From assembly GCA_029719485.1 (NCBI GenBank), contig CP120722.1, positions 1,426,001 to 1,490,000 of the forward strand: 64,000 nt of DNA, written 5' to 3'. This document shows, piece by piece, positions 61,899 to 64,000 of the stretch (the stretch's first letter is position 1; each line of letters starts with the position of its first letter). The notes under the pieces are model-generated. The model was not told where the DNA came from, searched no databases, and was given only the letters and a program-made list of their open reading frames with translations. The translations under genes and the position numbers were made by a program. The DNA comes from Kiritimatiellota bacterium B12222. Its GTDB lineage: Bacteria; Verrucomicrobiota; Kiritimatiellia; SS1-B-03-39; UBA6053.

Positions 61899-64000
61899 AT
61901 GTTGGTTGTTATGACTGCTGCATTCCACTCTCTTCCTGCTGATTCGAAATCTGATACGGGGGCTAAGCCTTTGAAACGCTTGCTCTATTGGGCAATTCTG
62001 AAAGGAAATCGTTTGGTGTTTTCGATCTCTTTTTCCTGTGCGACCTTGGCTTTATTGTTAGGTCTGATTACTGCTGATGGCGAGGTGAGTCCTTCATTAT
62101 TGATTGATGTACTGAAGAAGATTTCGCTACTGCTGGTTGGCTTATATTTAGGGAGTCAGTTTTTGCAGGCCTTGTTTCGCGCGCTCCGATATCAGGTGTT
62201 GTTGCGGAATGGGGGGGAACGTGATGTTCCCCGTTTAGGCGATTTGTACTTGGTGACCCTGGCGCGAAACATGTTGGTGGATATGTTGCCTGCGCGCGCA
62301 GGGGAGCTGGGTTATGTGGCGTTGCTCAATCGTGGGTACCAGGTGAGTGTGGAAGGCGGGGTTTCGTCTTTGGCGGCCAGTTTTCTATTCGATATTATTG
62401 CCTTATTTTTGGTGATTTTTTCGCTGATGGTTCCGATGTTGTTAAAGACCATGACTGCGTTTCAGGTTGTCGGGGCTGCGGGGCTATTGCTGGTGTTGAT
62501 TGCCATCGCATGGTGGGGATGGTTTTATGTGATGCCTGCGGTGGTGCGCCATCGATGGTTTAAAAAGGTCATGGCGAAAACCAAGTTGACTGCGCGTTTT
62601 GAAGTTTTTTTGACGCAATTGTCTGACACCTTGGATCAGACCCGTCGATCCAATGTCTTTCTGTCGATCATGTTCCTGTCCATTGCGGTTCGGCTTTCAA
62701 AATATACAGGTCTCTATTTCCTTTTTCTGGGTGTGACTCAGCATACCTGGCCGGAGTTGGCGGCGTTGCCGGTATGGGCAGTGATCGGCACTCTTATTAT
62801 TGCTGAAGGTGCTGCGGCCTTACCGATTCCTGCATTTATGAGTTTTGGACCTTATGAGGCGGGGGGAGCGATTGCATTGGTGTTGCTGGGGTTTAAAGAT
62901 GGGGATGCGGCTTTGGCGATGTTGGCGATTCATGTGGTCAGTCAGGCGATTAGCTATAGTTTGGGTGGAATTTCCATTTTATGTTTCACCTATTTGGCGC
63001 CAGGATCAAAGGAAAGTAAGGTGGTGTGGACACCTGAAATGAACCGCATTCCGGTGAAGAAAGTCATAGGTTCTTGGTTCTGGGCCATCGGCATGGCGAT
63101 GATTGCGCTGGCGTTAATGGTGAGAACGTATCGTCAGTCTAAAGTGTTGAAGGAAATGCAACAGCCTCCGGTAGGTATGGCCGTTGAAGTGACGCCACAA
63201 GCAAAAGCCCGCATAGCGGGTGGGCCCAAAGGGTTTGTGGTGTGGAGTTCTAATCGACAGGGGAACCATGATATTTTTCGGATGTCTCTTCCTGAAGGCA
63301 AGATTGACGCGTTGACCGACCATCCGCATACCGAAACGTTTCCGCGTCTTCATCCCGATGGAAAAATGTTGGTGTTTTGTCGTTCTCAAATTCCTTGGGT
63401 TTCGCAACGGGATCCGGTGCCGTGGGATTTGTATGGGTTAAATCTTGAAACAGGTGAGGAGGAATTGTTGGCGAAAAATGCATACCAACCTGCTTGGACT
63501 TCGCAAGGGGATGCGGTGGTTTTTGTACGCAATGGTGACCAGATTATTGAACTCAACTTGGCCGACAAAAAAGAACGCAGGCTCTTCGTGAGTGGAGAAG
63601 CCGGCTTGTCTGAAGGGCTTGAATTTCAAACCCCGTCTTATAACAAAAAGAAGGGACAACTTGCCGTGACCTTACGGGGAGCTACGCGTGCTGTGGTCGT
63701 GGTGGAGCAGGGGAAGGGTGTGGTGGAAACCTTGTCGACCGGGGGCTGTCAATTGAGTTGGTTTGACCACGAAGATGTCTTGTATTGGACGGATCATGGG
63801 GGCAACGCGGGTTTACAGTTTATGCAAAACCGTCAGGGGAAAACAGAACCCTTGCTCGATCTGCCAGGCGCTTATAGTCATCAATATTTCCCCAAAGCAT
63901 CGGTGCAGGGCGGATATATGGTGATGGGGGCGAGTGAGGGAGGTCATGAGCATGATCGTGCAGATTACGAACTCTTTCTGTGGAAGGTGGGTGCTGCGCC
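61899..64000 (+). CDS. Flippase-like membrane domain fused to TolB-like beta-propeller (partial, runs off the edge)
   Basis: The frame stays open from the ATG at 61899 to the window end (at least 700 residues), with a stop just upstream. Residues about 25-400 are LPG-synthase-TM/UPF0104-like: LLLVGLYLGSQFLQALFRALRYQVLL, NMLVDMLPARAGELGYVALL, AAALPIPAFMSFGPYEAGGAIAL. One further helix (GSWFWAIGMAMIALALMVRT) leads to a periplasmic-type propeller: FVVWSSNRQGNHDIFRMSLP, TETFPRLHPDGKMLVFCRS, AYQPAWTSQGDAVVFVRNGD, which are TolB/WD40-like blades. The C-terminus is missing. ATG at 61911 is an alternative start; neither has a good Shine-Dalgarno. Confidence 0.85.
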   Translation, partial: MLVVMTAAFHSLPADSKSDTGAKPLKRLLYWAILKGNRLVFSISFSCATLALLLGLITADGEVSPSLLIDVLKKISLLLVGLYLGSQFLQALFRALRYQVLLRNGGERDVPRLGDLYLVTLARNMLVDMLPARAGELGYVALLNRGYQVSVEGGVSSLAASFLFDIIALFLVIFSLMVPMLLKTMTAFQVVGAAGLLLVLIAIAWWGWFYVMPAVVRHRWFKKVMAKTKLTARFEVFLTQLSDTLDQTRRSNVFLSIMFLSIAVRLSKYTGLYFLFLGVTQHTWPELAALPVWAVIGTLIIAEGAAALPIPAFMSFGPYEAGGAIALVLLGFKDGDAALAMLAIHVVSQAISYSLGGISILCFTYLAPGSKESKVVWTPEMNRIPVKKVIGSWFWAIGMAMIALALMVRTYRQSKVLKEMQQPPVGMAVEVTPQAKARIAGGPKGFVVWSSNRQGNHDIFRMSLPEGKIDALTDHPHTETFPRLHPDGKMLVFCRSQIPWVSQRDPVPWDLYGLNLETGEEELLAKNAYQPAWTSQGDAVVFVRNGDQIIELNLADKKERRLFVSGEAGLSEGLEFQTPSYNKKKGQLAVTLRGATRAVVVVEQGKGVVETLSTGGCQLSWFDHEDVLYWTDHGGNAGLQFMQNRQGKTEPLLDLPGAYSHQYFPKASVQGGYMVMGASEGGHEHDRADYELFLWKVGAA

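Overview
The window looks like a chromosomal segment of a Gram-negative, aerobic or facultative member of the PVC group, most likely Verrucomicrobiota or Kiritimatiellota and probably polysaccharide-degrading. This is inferred from three proteins with PEP-CTERM-type sorting tails, a long K+-dependent-type membrane pyrophosphatase, many secreted carbohydrate-active enzymes, GntR/LacI-type sugar regulators and outer-membrane barrels. I saw no insertion sequence, prophage, CRISPR array, tRNA or rRNA.

Layout. (1) 23-8328, mostly housekeeping on the minus strand: an outer-membrane protein, the pyrophosphatase HppA, an alpha/beta hydrolase, an AddB-like PD-(D/E)XK nuclease and a small membrane protein. 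(2) 8611-14145, plus strand: zwf, sppA and uvrA. (3) 14167-30146, a carbohydrate-utilisation island: a GntR/LacI-type chimeric regulator, a GH81 endo-beta-1,3-glucanase with an inserted jelly-roll-like domain, a small TPR-like secreted protein, two clan GH-A glycosidases related by tandem duplication, a GH114-like protein, a 1110-residue clan GH-Q phosphorylase-like protein, a PEP-CTERM surface protein, a LacI regulator and a second PEP-CTERM protein. The three minus-strand units of the island (GH81, phosphorylase-like, PEP-CTERM) share a promoter element, ACYRGT-like/N5/ACTAGT, next to a -10-like hexamer. This suggests one regulon for breakdown of a laminarin-like beta-1,3-glucan. (4) 30225-33803: an esterase, then a redox group (glutaredoxin and O-methyltransferase, divergent from OxyR), then a DUF721 protein. 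OxyR keeps both redox cysteines at positions 199 and 208, and an OxyR half-site overlaps its own start codon. (5) 33982-39601: an M20 peptidase, a PL14-like polysaccharide lyase paired with a probable alpha/alpha-toroid protein, a secreted protein and an outer-membrane barrel. (6) 39757-45286: aroC, metG, a thioredoxin-fold peroxiredoxin-like protein and bifunctional Nnr. (7) 45417-50786: a PEP-CTERM-like protein, a Pro/Ser/Glu-rich stalk protein, a degenerate methyltransferase-like protein and two tandem 302-residue coiled-coil membrane proteins. (8) 50905-60916: an eight-gene minus-strand glycan-assembly operon read from asnB through an acyltransferase, epimerase, YfhO-like membrane protein, flippase-like protein, PHP-like protein and GT4 to a methyltransferase, several joined by 4-nt stop/start overlaps. 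(9) 61134-64000: a lipoprotein, then a gene running off the window edge that fuses a flippase-like membrane domain to a TolB-like propeller.

Functions rest on motif recognition alone; no database search was run. Where an upstream start codon was available but a downstream one fits better (signal peptide, ribosome-binding site or overlap), the downstream start is given and explained.
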